In this document: positions 8,432 through 16,566 of the stretch, one piece after another
Layout of the letters: each line of letters starts with the position of its first letter
Numbering within the stretch: position 1 is the stretch's first letter
Source: Gracilaria caudata
Lineage: Eukaryota > Rhodophyta > Florideophyceae > Gracilariales > Gracilariaceae
Assembly: GCA_030374735.1 (NCBI GenBank)
Contig: JASCIV010000544.1
Location: 1 to 17,063, forward strand
DNA length: 17,063 nucleotides
Direction of reading: 5' to 3'
Position numbers and translations under genes: made by a program
Notes under the pieces: generated by a model
The model's input: only the letters and a program-made list of their open reading frames with translations
Told to the model about the DNA's origin: nothing
Database searches by the model: none

Positions 8432-10816
8432 ATGGCGCACACGCCGCGGAGAAAGGTTGGCTACTTTTATGACTCCGATGTCGGCAACTTCTATTACGCG
8501 CAGGGGCACCCCATGAAGCCCCACCGCATGCGCATGACCCACAACCTCCTCGTCGCGTACGGCCTTGCCGACAAGATGGAAGTGTTGTCAACCCCGCGCG
8601 CATCGGAACGTGACTTGACACGTTTCCATGCCGACGATTACATCTCGTTTCTCAAGAACGTCACCCCCGAGCTCATAGGCGACCATTCCACGAATTTAAC
8701 GCGATTCAACGTGCTCGAAGACTGTCCCGTCTTCGATGGGCTCTGGGAGTACTGCCAGATAGCGGCGGGTGGATCACTTGCCGGCGCAGCCAGGCTCAAC
8801 AACGGCCACAGCGATATAGCCGTCAATTGGGCTGGTGGCCTTCACCACGCGAAAAAGGCCGAGGCCAGCGGCTTCTGCTACATTAACGACTGCGTTCTCG
8901 CCATTTTGGAGCTCCTCAGAGTCCACTCTCGAGTTCTATATGTCGACATTGACATTCACCACGGCGACGGCGTTGAGGAAGCCTTCTACACCACTGACCG
9001 CGTGATGACCGCCAGTTTTCACAAGTTTGGAGACTACTTCCCAGGAACCGGCGACGTCATTGACATCGGAATTGGCAAGGGCAAGTACTACTCTGCAAAC
9101 TTTCCGCTTCGCGATGGCATTGACGACGAGAGCTACCGCACGATCTTCGAACCCGTCATGGGACGCATAATGGAATGGTACCGACCTAGTGCAGTTGTGC
9201 TCCAATGTGGTGCCGATTCGCTCTCTGGTGATCGACTGGGCTGTTTCAACCTCAGCTTACGTGGTCATGCCCATTGCGTCGACTTCTTTAAGCGTTACGA
9301 CGTTCCTTTGCTTCTCCTAGGCGGTGGTGGGTACACAATTCGCAACGTTGCCCGCTGCTGGGCTTACGAGACTTCCCGAGTTGTCGGGGAGACCCTTCCA
9401 GATCAATTGCCTTATAACGAGAACTACGAGTTTTATGGGCCTGAATTCCGACTTCACATTGTACCCAGCAATATGGAGAACCACAATTCTCCGGCAGAGC
9501 TTCAAAAGACTACCATGAAGATATTTGAGAATCTTCGACATCTTCCGCATGCCCCAAGCACAGGCCTCATCGATACGTCACGTACTCCGGCCTTGGGATT
9601 ACGTCCACCAAACGAGAACGATCAGGACCCTGATGTGCGTGTCCCGAGTAGGCGTATTCGGCATATTGTTGATTATGAAGGTAGTGATATCGAGGATGAC
9701 GATCAATACATAAGTAGTCTACGACGTGCAAAGCGCAAGCAGCGTCGAATCAATTTTCCGCGTCGCCGTTTTCCTGCTACAGAAAGCCCCAAAATGTTAA
9801 GCGGAAGTCCCATGCCAATTTCTTCGCCGAAACGTGAAGTTCAGAACGGAGAAGCAAGCTCTCCCACACAAAGGCCCGACGAGAATATGACGGATGTACG
9901 GCAAAACGGTGTAATGGAGGAAAAGGAGGAACAGCAAGAGCGGTATCAACCGCAAGTGGAGCCAAGGTCTGAAGATCATGATTCTTCCGAGAAGGAGGAA
10001 GATATAGAGGAGGTCGAAGATTACGTAATCGTAGACGCACCGCCGAGACTTGTTATGAACTCGATGCACAGTATCAGACGTGAGGGCAGCAAGCAGGACG
10101 TTGCGGATGGAGAACGGGGGACAGCTGAAGAAGATGCTCGACGGGGGCGGAGCATGATGGAAAGCTCATTCAGGGAAGCAGTGAATAGACGGCTTAGGGA
10201 TCAAGCAGAAGATGGGGTTGATGAAATAGATGTAGAGCGGACGAATGCGAACAGCACTTCAGATGGGGAGGAAGAGAGAAATTTGGACGAGCAGAAGTCG
10301 AGAAAAGAGACGGAGAGTACAGAGAACGGTGCAAGCGTACAAAACGGCACTAGTCGCGAAGAGCAAGCAGAAACTGTTCACTCAAGAGAAGCAGAAGCCG
10401 ACAGTGATGATCAACGGAGATCGGTGCTGAGAGAACGCGATGATATTTTGAGCACTCCTGGTACGGATGCACAGCAACGACCAGAACTGCCAGAGCTCAA
10501 TGATTCGCGGGAAAGTGTAATCCCAGAGGGTGGGGAGGACAAGGTAAACAATGAGAGCGACGAGAAAAGCGGTGACGAAGCGAAAAAGAGTATTGAGGAA
10601 AAAGACGAACGCTCGGCTCTCGCGCAACGGATGAACATCTCTCTCTCAGTGAATGTGCCGCGAGTTGACACTATTGTGGAGGGCCTCCGAAATGATGAGA
10701 AGGACATCAACGGCACAACTTCAAACGGAGATACCCCGGAAGTGCAGAGAGGCGTTGAGACGGCTGACAAAGAGGTGCATCGCGCTGAGATGGAAGTGGC
10801 AGATGGAGGAAGTTAA
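8432..10816 (+). CDS. HDAC1: Class I (Rpd3/HDAC1-type) histone deacetylase with a long acidic tail
   Basis: A 794-residue uninterrupted frame with ATG in good context (cagaaATGG). Residues 8-375 are a complete class I catalytic domain. Numbering runs two behind human HDAC1: the general-base pair H138/H139 (GGLHH), zinc ligands D174, H176 and D262, and the transition-state tyrosine Y301 in GGGGYT are all present. The inositol-phosphate contact residues known from HDAC1/3 complexes match too (K29, R268, R304), which suggests partnership with ELM2/SANT-type corepressors. The enzyme removes acetyl groups from histone lysines in the nucleus and represses transcription. The tail (376-794) is about 420 residues against about 100 in human HDAC1. 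It has an acidic patch (SDIEDDDQ, 418-425), a basic cluster (about 431-447, likely nuclear import), a SUMO-interacting-like YVIVD at 531-535 in an acidic setting, then Glu/Arg/Ser-rich disorder. It shares a divergent promoter with the Mediator gene. Confidence 0.96.
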   Translation: MAHTPRRKVGYFYDSDVGNFYYAQGHPMKPHRMRMTHNLLVAYGLADKMEVLSTPRASERDLTRFHADDYISFLKNVTPELIGDHSTNLTRFNVLEDCPVFDGLWEYCQIAAGGSLAGAARLNNGHSDIAVNWAGGLHHAKKAEASGFCYINDCVLAILELLRVHSRVLYVDIDIHHGDGVEEAFYTTDRVMTASFHKFGDYFPGTGDVIDIGIGKGKYYSANFPLRDGIDDESYRTIFEPVMGRIMEWYRPSAVVLQCGADSLSGDRLGCFNLSLRGHAHCVDFFKRYDVPLLLLGGGGYTIRNVARCWAYETSRVVGETLPDQLPYNENYEFYGPEFRLHIVPSNMENHNSPAELQKTTMKIFENLRHLPHAPSTGLIDTSRTPALGLRPPNENDQDPDVRVPSRRIRHIVDYEGSDIEDDDQYISSLRRAKRKQRRINFPRRRFPATESPKMLSGSPMPISSPKREVQNGEASSPTQRPDENMTDVRQNGVMEEKEEQQERYQPQVEPRSEDHDSSEKEEDIEEVEDYVIVDAPPRLVMNSMHSIRREGSKQDVADGERGTAEEDARRGRSMMESSFREAVNRRLRDQAEDGVDEIDVERTNANSTSDGEEERNLDEQKSRKETESTENGASVQNGTSREEQAETVHSREAEADSDDQRRSVLRERDDILSTPGTDAQQRPELPELNDSRESVIPEGGEDKVNNESDEKSGDEAKKSIEEKDERSALAQRMNISLSVNVPRVDTIVEGLRNDEKDINGTTSNGDTPEVQRGVETADKEVHRAEMEVADGGS

Positions 10817-11422
10817 GAGCGAGATGTGTGTGAGACTTTATTTTGAAGATGCCTTCGGTTTCTTGACGTTGAATTCGTGGATTGTGAATACGATTTGATT
10901 CATACAACTTCTAACACACTCAGAGATGTCGAGGTTTAACTGCTTAGCGATTGGATCCTGTACAGACTTTCGTTCATCCGTTACCTTCATACGCTTTGCT
11001 TTTACGAACTACGTGCGGTGGTCATTGCGTGGTATATTACTTACTGTACACAAGAAGTGGTACGAGAAGATGTACGCTTGCCACATTGGTATCGCTCAAA
11101 ATCAAAACGTAAAGAGCCGCACAGGTTTTCGGTGTTCATGTAAACAAACGTCTGGCAAGACTTCTCAGATACCATATGATATGATTAAGGTTGCCTTTCA
11201 AAGTCGATTTATGAAACTTTGGAAAACGACTCCCAACGCAGGTCCAGGATAGATCGGAAGAGCAAAGTCACCACAAGATCATCCACCGTATAATGCCAAC
11301 TGTGTACGCTAATGTAGATGCTTGGCATACCTGAGGTAATGAAAGGAATGCTAACTTCGTGTTCATATCCGAAACAATTGGGACGAGTACCATTTACGGG
11401 GACAGCGGAAACTAGATCGCCC

Positions 11423-11459
11423 GGCGTTTCTATTTGCGTAGAAACGCCTTGGGGTTTTT
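11423..11459 (+). repeat. Strong hairpin followed by G4T5, in the 3' spacer
   Basis: GGCGTTTCTA (11423-11432) pairs perfectly with TAGAAACGCC (11439-11448) over 10 bp around a 6-nt loop. The CCC before it can pair with GGG just after, across a TT bulge. GGGGTTTTT follows. It resembles a factor-independent terminator, but in a nuclear genome it may act as a 3'-end, stability or small-RNA structure. It is 600 bp past the HDAC stop and 300 bp past the Pol I factor stop, on the opposite strand. Confidence 0.6.
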
Positions 11460-11541
11460 GTACGTTGCAAGTAAAAATCGTGTAGCAGAAGTAAAAGTCA
11501 ACGGCGTTGCTTTAATGAGCAGTACAGTAGCAGCGTAGATA

Positions 11542-11563
11542 GCCCGTACTACGGGCCCCGTAG
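11542..11563. repeat. Two overlapping, mutually exclusive palindromes
   Basis: GCCCGTA-C-TACGGGC (11542-11556) and CTACGGG-C-CCCGTAG (11549-11563) overlap. The middle TACGGG can pair with the block on either side, but not both. Stems are 7 bp with a 1-nt centre, so as single-stranded hairpins they are strained; they may instead be a dimer binding site. Confidence 0.6.
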
Positions 11564-11754
11564 CCAACCCAAACTTCAAGCAGTCGTCATACACCATCAG
11601 GTTCCGTGAGCGTGGAACTACCACACTCTCTTCGGTTTGGTGGATAAATGCGGCTCTGTGTAAATGGATTCCGTAGTTTCAAGCTGAATGGATAGATAGC
11701 TATGAAGAGCAAAAGGTGAGTGAGACAGGTGCTATCGTCAGTTTTCCGAGTTAG

Positions 11755-13647
11755 TCAATCAGCAAAGCCCTCGTCAGCACCGCGCACAGCTTTGAGCCCC
11801 AGAATGTATCGAATCACCACACCCAAGGTTCTATCACACGCTCTACGCATCTGATCGTCATGAACATCTACGCTCTGCGTGAGCTTCATGCCTTCCAGCA
11901 CGACGTTATTGCCACTAAAGAATCGGTTCATTATGGTCCACGCCAAGCCTATACCCGCCGGCTCAAAAAAATAGTCGTACGAACTACCAATCTTCGAGTA
12001 CAGACGCCTGCGATTTCGAAGAGGCCTTGTCTTCGAGGCGCGAGGCCGTTGCCATCTACGGAGAGGCTCTCGGCTCACAGGTTTGCCGTGAGCATCTCGC
12101 AGGTCCAAGGAATCGAGCAAGCGTCGTTGTTCACTCATATTCCGAACTGCCACATTGACAGAATCGGTCAGTCCGGGACATACACGATCTGCATCATACA
12201 TGCACTCGGTTTGTTCCACCACATGTGCCACATCACTGTTCTCAAAATCCATGTGGACATGCTCCCCATCTTGCTCACCAATCTCCCTGAAAGCGTTGAC
12301 AAATGGAGCCCACAGTTGCGGGTCGTGCTCGCCCTTTTCCGCATGGATGTCATCAACCAGTTGAGCGAGCTCTCTCAAGCGAGTGCCCTTGGTGTTTGAA
12401 ATGGCATCGGGACTAAAAGCGGTCCACGCCACGTTGTCAAGGTCCTCCGGATTTCCCATCTGAAGCCATCTCAACATGGCATCTTTACAACGTTCCCACT
12501 CCTGCCGCAGCTGCTCGTCGCGCTTAGAGAGCTTTTGCGCTTTCACGGGTCGTCGCAGCTTTCGCGTTCCATAACACAGACGCATGGTATTGACAAAATC
12601 GGCCTGCAACGCTTGGTCGGTCGGAAAGCCATACAAGTCGCGTTGCGGTTGAATCACCTTTGAAAATGGGCGAGTGGCATGCAGATAGTTTGGAATGTGG
12701 CGCACATGATACGCATCAACTCGAGAATCATCGCAGGGGCCATCTTTTTGGTGATTCAAAACCCTCGCCATCTTGACGGCCACAAGACGCAATTCCATGA
12801 AGCGCAACACGCGCGCGCCAAACTCATCCGGAAGCCCAAGCAGGCGAGAAACCCTGAGGATGGTGATGTGCAGGTGCGGCAGCGGGAACGCAGTGGAAAC
12901 CAACGTGTGTTTTGATCCCCAAACCGACTGCGCGCTCGGTTTGGCAGCAACGGGCACGTTGTTGCGAAAGAACTTTGCAAGCGGCGGCCACGCATACTGA
13001 TCGGTAGCAAGCTCGTTCGCAACGCGGATCACATGCCTTGCGATGGGCAGTTTTGTGGCCGTGAACGCAATGCGTACAGCGCTGCTCTTCCGAAACTCAG
13101 CCGGAAACACCGTCTTCAGCACCGCAAAGTACGGCACCTGGCGCGTGGCCACCAATCGACACAAGTCCCTGGGAAGCATTGGCGCGCGCACATACAAGCT
13201 CGCCAAGCACACCAAGGACAACACATGATACTGCTCGAAGCGAATGTGTGAGTTACCAAAGCGATTCGCGCCCGCATGTCGGCGTCGCACCCAGCACGTA
13301 ATGAGCTCGAACAGCGGGCGCATGACGCGCTGCGAGCAATAGCGCAGTTGTATCAGGCGCGCGCCAAGCGCCTTGGCCAGGATGTACACGCCCTCGCACA
13401 GCAGCACATCGTCGGTGGGCACCGCGGCCTGCGGCTCTCGCGGCTGCTGCTGGCGCAGCTGGATGGAGTGGCGCGTGGCGCGCGCCTGCGACGACTGCGA
13501 CTGGCGGTTGGTGACGGCGGTGCCGCTGAGAACCACATCGATCTCCTCCTCCTGGAAGCCCGCAATCTGCTCGCCGCACGCGTCGCACACCAGTGCGCCG
13601 TCGGGCGTCGTCGACACACGGTCGTTGTCACAGCTCGGGCAGCGCAT
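11755..13647 (-). CDS. TAF1B/Rrn7-like RNA polymerase I initiation factor
   Basis: The open frame begins at a GTG (13659), but the first ATG is 13645-13647, giving MRCPSCDNDRV and 630 residues. The N-terminus is a zinc ribbon: C3-x2-C6, then C21-x2-C24 (CPSC and CDAC). A Gln/Arg-rich linker follows to about residue 75. The helical region after it fits the TFIIB-like tandem cyclin folds of this family (for example LLCEGVYILAKALGARLIQ, and later FPLPHLHITILRVSRLLGLP). Zinc ribbon plus cyclin folds at about 590 residues is the TAF1B/Rrn7/MEE12 layout. The protein would belong to the SL1/core factor complex that recruits RNA polymerase I to rRNA promoters in the nucleolus. TFIIB and BRF are less likely because the cyclin repeats are diverged and the length suits TAF1B. 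The C-terminal third is unrecognised. It converges with HDAC and diverges from the CDC50-like gene. Confidence 0.72.
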   Translation of the reverse strand: MRCPSCDNDRVSTTPDGALVCDACGEQIAGFQEEEIDVVLSGTAVTNRQSQSSQARATRHSIQLRQQQPREPQAAVPTDDVLLCEGVYILAKALGARLIQLRYCSQRVMRPLFELITCWVRRRHAGANRFGNSHIRFEQYHVLSLVCLASLYVRAPMLPRDLCRLVATRQVPYFAVLKTVFPAEFRKSSAVRIAFTATKLPIARHVIRVANELATDQYAWPPLAKFFRNNVPVAAKPSAQSVWGSKHTLVSTAFPLPHLHITILRVSRLLGLPDEFGARVLRFMELRLVAVKMARVLNHQKDGPCDDSRVDAYHVRHIPNYLHATRPFSKVIQPQRDLYGFPTDQALQADFVNTMRLCYGTRKLRRPVKAQKLSKRDEQLRQEWERCKDAMLRWLQMGNPEDLDNVAWTAFSPDAISNTKGTRLRELAQLVDDIHAEKGEHDPQLWAPFVNAFREIGEQDGEHVHMDFENSDVAHVVEQTECMYDADRVCPGLTDSVNVAVRNMSEQRRLLDSLDLRDAHGKPVSREPLRRWQRPRASKTRPLRNRRRLYSKIGSSYDYFFEPAGIGLAWTIMNRFFSGNNVVLEGMKLTQSVDVHDDQMRRACDRTLGVVIRYILGLKAVRGADEGFAD

Positions 13648-14050
13648 TGCACGCAGCACGCCGCTGCCAGCGGCGCGCGGGCAGCGGCACGCGGGCAGCG
13701 GTAGCGCTCTTAATGAATAGGGTAGGCTGCCCGTCGGGCGGCAGTATCTAGTAGGAAGGTACGCAGTTTGTATCTATGACCACGTCATCATCGTGATCCA
13801 AACTCGGAGTTGCCACGGTCGGCGTGAACGGCACACGCGTTCCAAAACAAAATCACGCGTGCTCTTCTGGGCAATCATCATGATTGGATGATCCGCCCCC
13901 AGGGCGTTCTGTGCATTGTGCGCCAGTGGCGGTGATCACATGTCGTACGCCTGGCCGTCCTGCACACCTTACGTCACATCGACAGACGTCCGCCTCCGGC
14001 ATGCGCCTGCCGCGTCTCCGCCGTTCCGCTCGCCAGCGCCCGGCCGATGA
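13648..14050. promoter_or_regulatory. Divergent promoter of the Pol I factor and the CDC50-like gene
   Basis: This GC-rich block separates the Pol I factor ATG from the CDC50-like frame. On the minus strand the 60 bp before the ATG hold a tandem 14-bp unit, CCGCTGCCCGCGTG then CCGCTGCCCGCGCG, and a third partial CCGCTG. The 11-mer CCGCTGCCCGC (13677-13687 and 13691-13701) is also found upstream of the Mediator gene. An imperfect CTGCC/GGCAG inverted repeat follows near 13724-13742. Frames of 109 and 118 codons in this area look like GC-rich shadows. Confidence 0.5.
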
Positions 14051-14348
14051 CCACGACCAGCGCCCCGGCTTGCCAGCTGCCACCATGAAGAGGAGAACAC
14101 TCCGCCCGCCGTGCGCCCCCACGTCAAGAGCCTTGCCGCCGCCGTTGCCACCCTCAGGCAGCAACACCTCTCGTCGTACGCCCTTCTCTCCGCGCTGCGT
14201 CATCTCCATCTAAGTTACCTTGCCATCGCGCTCATCTTCATTCCCATTTGCGCTGCACTCGCAGCCGGCACTGCCAGCATCCGAACCACGCTCAGTTTGT
14301 GTGATCCCGAACGCAACCAGGCTGCCAGTCCCACTACCGCAACATGCA
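14051..14348 (+). pseudogene. CDC50/LEM3-like N-terminal fragment, interrupted
   Basis: The plus-strand frame open from 14051 contains LRQQHLSSYALL, then a membrane segment LAIALIFIPICAALAAGTASI, then IRTTLSLCDP and ending TATCNVT. This follows the start of CDC50/LEM3 (TMEM30) proteins: a QQ-L motif, a first membrane helix with the hallmark IFIPI, a short tyrosine/cysteine stretch, then a C-x-V/I-x-F-T motif. CDC50 proteins are the beta subunits of P4-ATPase lipid flippases. Only about the first quarter is present. Homology stops at CNVT, exactly where a repeated element begins. No in-frame ATG lies between the upstream stop (14048) and the motif; an ATG in a perfect gccaccATG context at 14085 is in another frame, so a frameshift or an upstream exon is needed. 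An intron starting at the GT of this junction is the alternative to an insertion. Confidence 0.55.
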
Positions 14349-14453
14349 ATGTGACACGGAGAAAATATGGGAAACTTTCCTTGATGTAGACTGGTACACA
14401 TCCACGTCACTCACGTTGAGAATGGAACAAGCTCTTGTAATTCTCCAATTGAA
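14348..14453 (+). repeat. Repeated element, copy 1 (left boundary)
   Basis: AATGTGACACGGAGAAAA (14348-14365) is identical to 16989-17006. After a 31-bp segment present only here, the match resumes for about 58 bp with 11 differences, most of them transitions. The boundary coincides with the end of the CDC50-like homology, which suggests the edge of an inserted repeat. The far edge of the match is set by the end of the window in the other copy. Confidence 0.75.
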
Positions 14454-14646
14454 AGCGACATGGAGATACAATGACGAGCTCGTTACGATGAGCTGTGGTC
14501 AGCGCCCTCAGTACTTAAGCACCCACCATCAGTCGAACCAACACTTGCGCCTCTCCCAATTGATGTTAAGAACGATACGCCAAGCAGATTCATGTTAAGA
14601 TGTCGAAGGCTGTGTTTTCGTTATCTGTGCTCGACTCTATTGCTAG

Positions 14647-15766
14647 AGTTCGAAAAGGGGCGAGGAGGCCGTGCTACTTCGAGGCCAAGTCTCCCACTTG
14701 CAAGAACAACTTCGGGCTGCTTTCTGGAAGTTGCAGGCACTGGAATTAGAGAGGGATGAGGCGCTGGATTTGGCTGCCACAGAGCGTCGTGAGAAAGAAG
14801 CGGCAAGGAGGAAAGCAGAATTTCTCTCTGCGCGTTTGCAACAGATGGAATCAGCCGAAAACTCTGTCAAGGAGGAAAATCGGGTGCTTAAGGGAGAACG
14901 AGACGGGTATCCCTCTTACCAGGCACGCCTTGCCCTCAAGGAGTCTGAGAATGGTGCTTTAAGAGCCGAGCTGAGTCAGGCAAAAGAGAAATTCCTGTTT
15001 CACTTTGAAAAGTCCTGTGCTTTTCGCAATTCCCTGAGGCATCTACAAAATGAATGCTATAGGTCACAGGCGGAGAACCATGCGCTACAGATCATGGTGG
15101 ATGAAACACGGGAGAGCACTGAAGTAGCGCTACATTCAGTGAAACACCTGAACAGCCTTTGGATGAGAGAGACGAAAGGTTGTCGAGCCCTCTCACGCTC
15201 AAAGACCATTACGGCGCCAGAAATGAGTGTCAGAAGACTCCTCTGTCCCCGCCTCTGACCTCGTCGCTGATTGCGAACATCCGCACTCAACTCCCTTTAT
15301 ACTCGATTAGGTACTGTCTGCAATCATCTACAGCTAGCTACTTTTAATTAAATCACGGAGCATAACTGAGCTCACCACTAATTCGAATTCAGTGCGTATG
15401 GCTTCGCATCACTGCCTTCTTCGCCCTACCCTGTACACGCTCAAATTCGTTGCAGCTGTTAATCTTGGAAAGACGAGAGGAACGTTGGAAGGAAATGGTA
15501 CAGGAAGAGAAAACTTGTTGAGAACAATGGGAAAAGTATTGCAATGACATTGGTGTGGTCACCCTCATACGCCCACGACAGCCTCCTATGATAGCCTACA
15601 CCGGACATGTAGCGCAGCTGGCATTTTACCTGCTCTGACAATTGGGCATTACGTGAATCTCGTTAGAAAGCAAAAGAAGGCCCTTTCGCTAAACATCAAA
15701 GCTGTGCAAAGAACCTTTGACAAAAACGCAGAGCTCAAGATGAGTCCTTTGAGAGAAATCCCTTGA
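14647..15766 (+). pseudogene. Broken coiled-coil protein gene
   Basis: A frame open from 14647 to 15258 has no ATG near its start (first candidate is GTG at 14671). It encodes a long heptad-type coiled coil rich in Glu, Ala, Leu and Arg (LQALELERDEALDLAATERR). Around 15130 the protein-like text moves to another frame (DERDERLSSPLTLKDHYGAR). That frame then runs to 15636 with stops at 15345, 15363, 15519 and 15636, yet still reads like protein between them (LERREERWKEMVQEEK, EQWEKYCNDIGVVTLIRP). A second shift near 15630 leads to VRKQKKALSLNIKAVQRTF, ending at 15764-15766. A Pro/Ser-rich frame follows to 15945. It may be a decayed host coiled-coil gene or a retroelement ORF1; L1-type ORF1 proteins also start with a coiled coil. 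Introns could explain some breaks. No family is recognised. Confidence 0.45.
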
Positions 15767-15920
15767 GTCACTCGCAGTTGAACGCAGTGTTCAGAAGGAC
15801 AAAATCAGAGCCCATTCCGGGGACATGCTACTCGCCTTCACCACACGCTCCACCTTCCACTAAGCCGGCCCGGCCTCTATATGACTTTCGTTCCACTCGT
15901 GTCGCTTCCGCCCTCAGTGG

Positions 15921-16566
15921 TTGCCGACTTCTAAACCAAACGTAAACTCTTTCAAATCTGTGTGCAATCGGCAAAGAACCCAATCACCAAACCTGTCCCT
16001 TCCAGCAGCTGACAGAACGGCAACGAGATGGTCATTGGACACCTGCGGCGTTTTAGAAAACGAAAACGTGAGCAAGCTCAAGTGTCATTGTGGGACAATA
16101 GAAAACGAGAGAGTGGACCAGTTGGCGAAGGATGGTCTAAACATTCCTATCGCAGAGCAGGTAAAAGTGGAACATGATTTGTTGGACGTCAAAGCTGCGC
16201 TCAAGGTGAAACAAAATAACTGTCGACCACTTCCGGAAAGTGATCAAAGCGAGAAAGCCTTCGGAAGCGCACGAGCTGCAGCGGTTTTGTTAGCACAGAT
16301 GGACACTGGACGCGCGCACCAGCTTCACCCGATCGCAAGCTACATGGAAAACAAAATGTTATGCTGTGAGTGTGCGCTGGGGGAGAAAAAAGATTGCGAG
16401 CACGTATTCTTTCGTTGCCCGCTGACAACCGAAAGCCGGAGTGAGGTTTTCCGTGGTCGACCAGAATACCGTCAAAAGTGCGCTTAGAGCATTGATTCAC
16501 TGTTCAAAGGTAGTGGAAGCGCCTCATCGAATTCTAGCCTTCCTGCGGAGAGAGATTTTTTTATAG
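15921..16566 (+). mobile_element. Non-LTR retrotransposon relic: RNase H end and zinc knuckle
   Basis: The frame to 16487 (no ATG start) contains LKCHCGTIENERVDQLAKDG, close to the GHxGIxGNExADxLAK end of retroelement RNase H domains. About 70 residues later comes LCCECALGEKKDCEHVFFRCP, the C-x2-C-x7-H-x4-C knuckle found after RNase H in many LINE-type polyproteins. After a frameshift near 16470 the next frame (16471-16566) continues with ALIHCSKVVEAPHRILAFLRR, the kind of helix that ends these proteins. No reverse-transcriptase core (no YADD-like motif) was found upstream, so the element is badly truncated or rearranged. It is not functional. Confidence 0.7.

Larger units (their letters stand above)
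10817..11754. other. Convergent intergenic spacer between HDAC and the Pol I factor
   Basis: This 938-bp spacer lies between two converging genes and should contain both 3' UTRs. It holds a 108-codon ATG frame (10926-11252) with no recognisable domain, which I do not call a gene. It also holds an exact AGATCGGAAGAGC at 11251-11263 and two structured elements (separate entries). No clear tRNA or snRNA was seen. No canonical AATAAA was found near the HDAC stop; TTTATTTTG follows it by about 20 bp. Confidence 0.6.

Noticed and set aside
9317..10770. Minus-strand frames opposite the HDAC gene
   Set aside because: Shadows of the deacetylase; Ser/Leu/Phe-rich because the sense strand is acidic and charged.
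10926..11252. 108-codon ATG frame downstream of HDAC
   Set aside because: No domain, atypical composition, lies in the probable 3' UTR and ends at the adapter-like sequence. Chance is likelier.
11423..11459. True Rho-independent terminator
   Set aside because: The window is eukaryotic nuclear DNA; only the shape is reported.
11430..11624. 64-codon minus-strand frame
   Set aside because: Starts at GTG, overlaps the hairpin and shows no protein features beyond a hydrophobic stretch.
13853..14213. Frames of 109 and 118 codons on both strands before the CDC50-like fragment
   Set aside because: Both are Arg/Pro/Gly-rich, overlap each other in GC-rich promoter DNA and show no domain. The in-context ATG at 14085 may still be relevant to the CDC50-like start.
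15366..15640. Alternative genetic code (TGA as Trp) to explain stops in the coiled-coil region
   Set aside because: TAA stops and frame changes are also present, and the intact genes here use ordinary stops with TGG for Trp.
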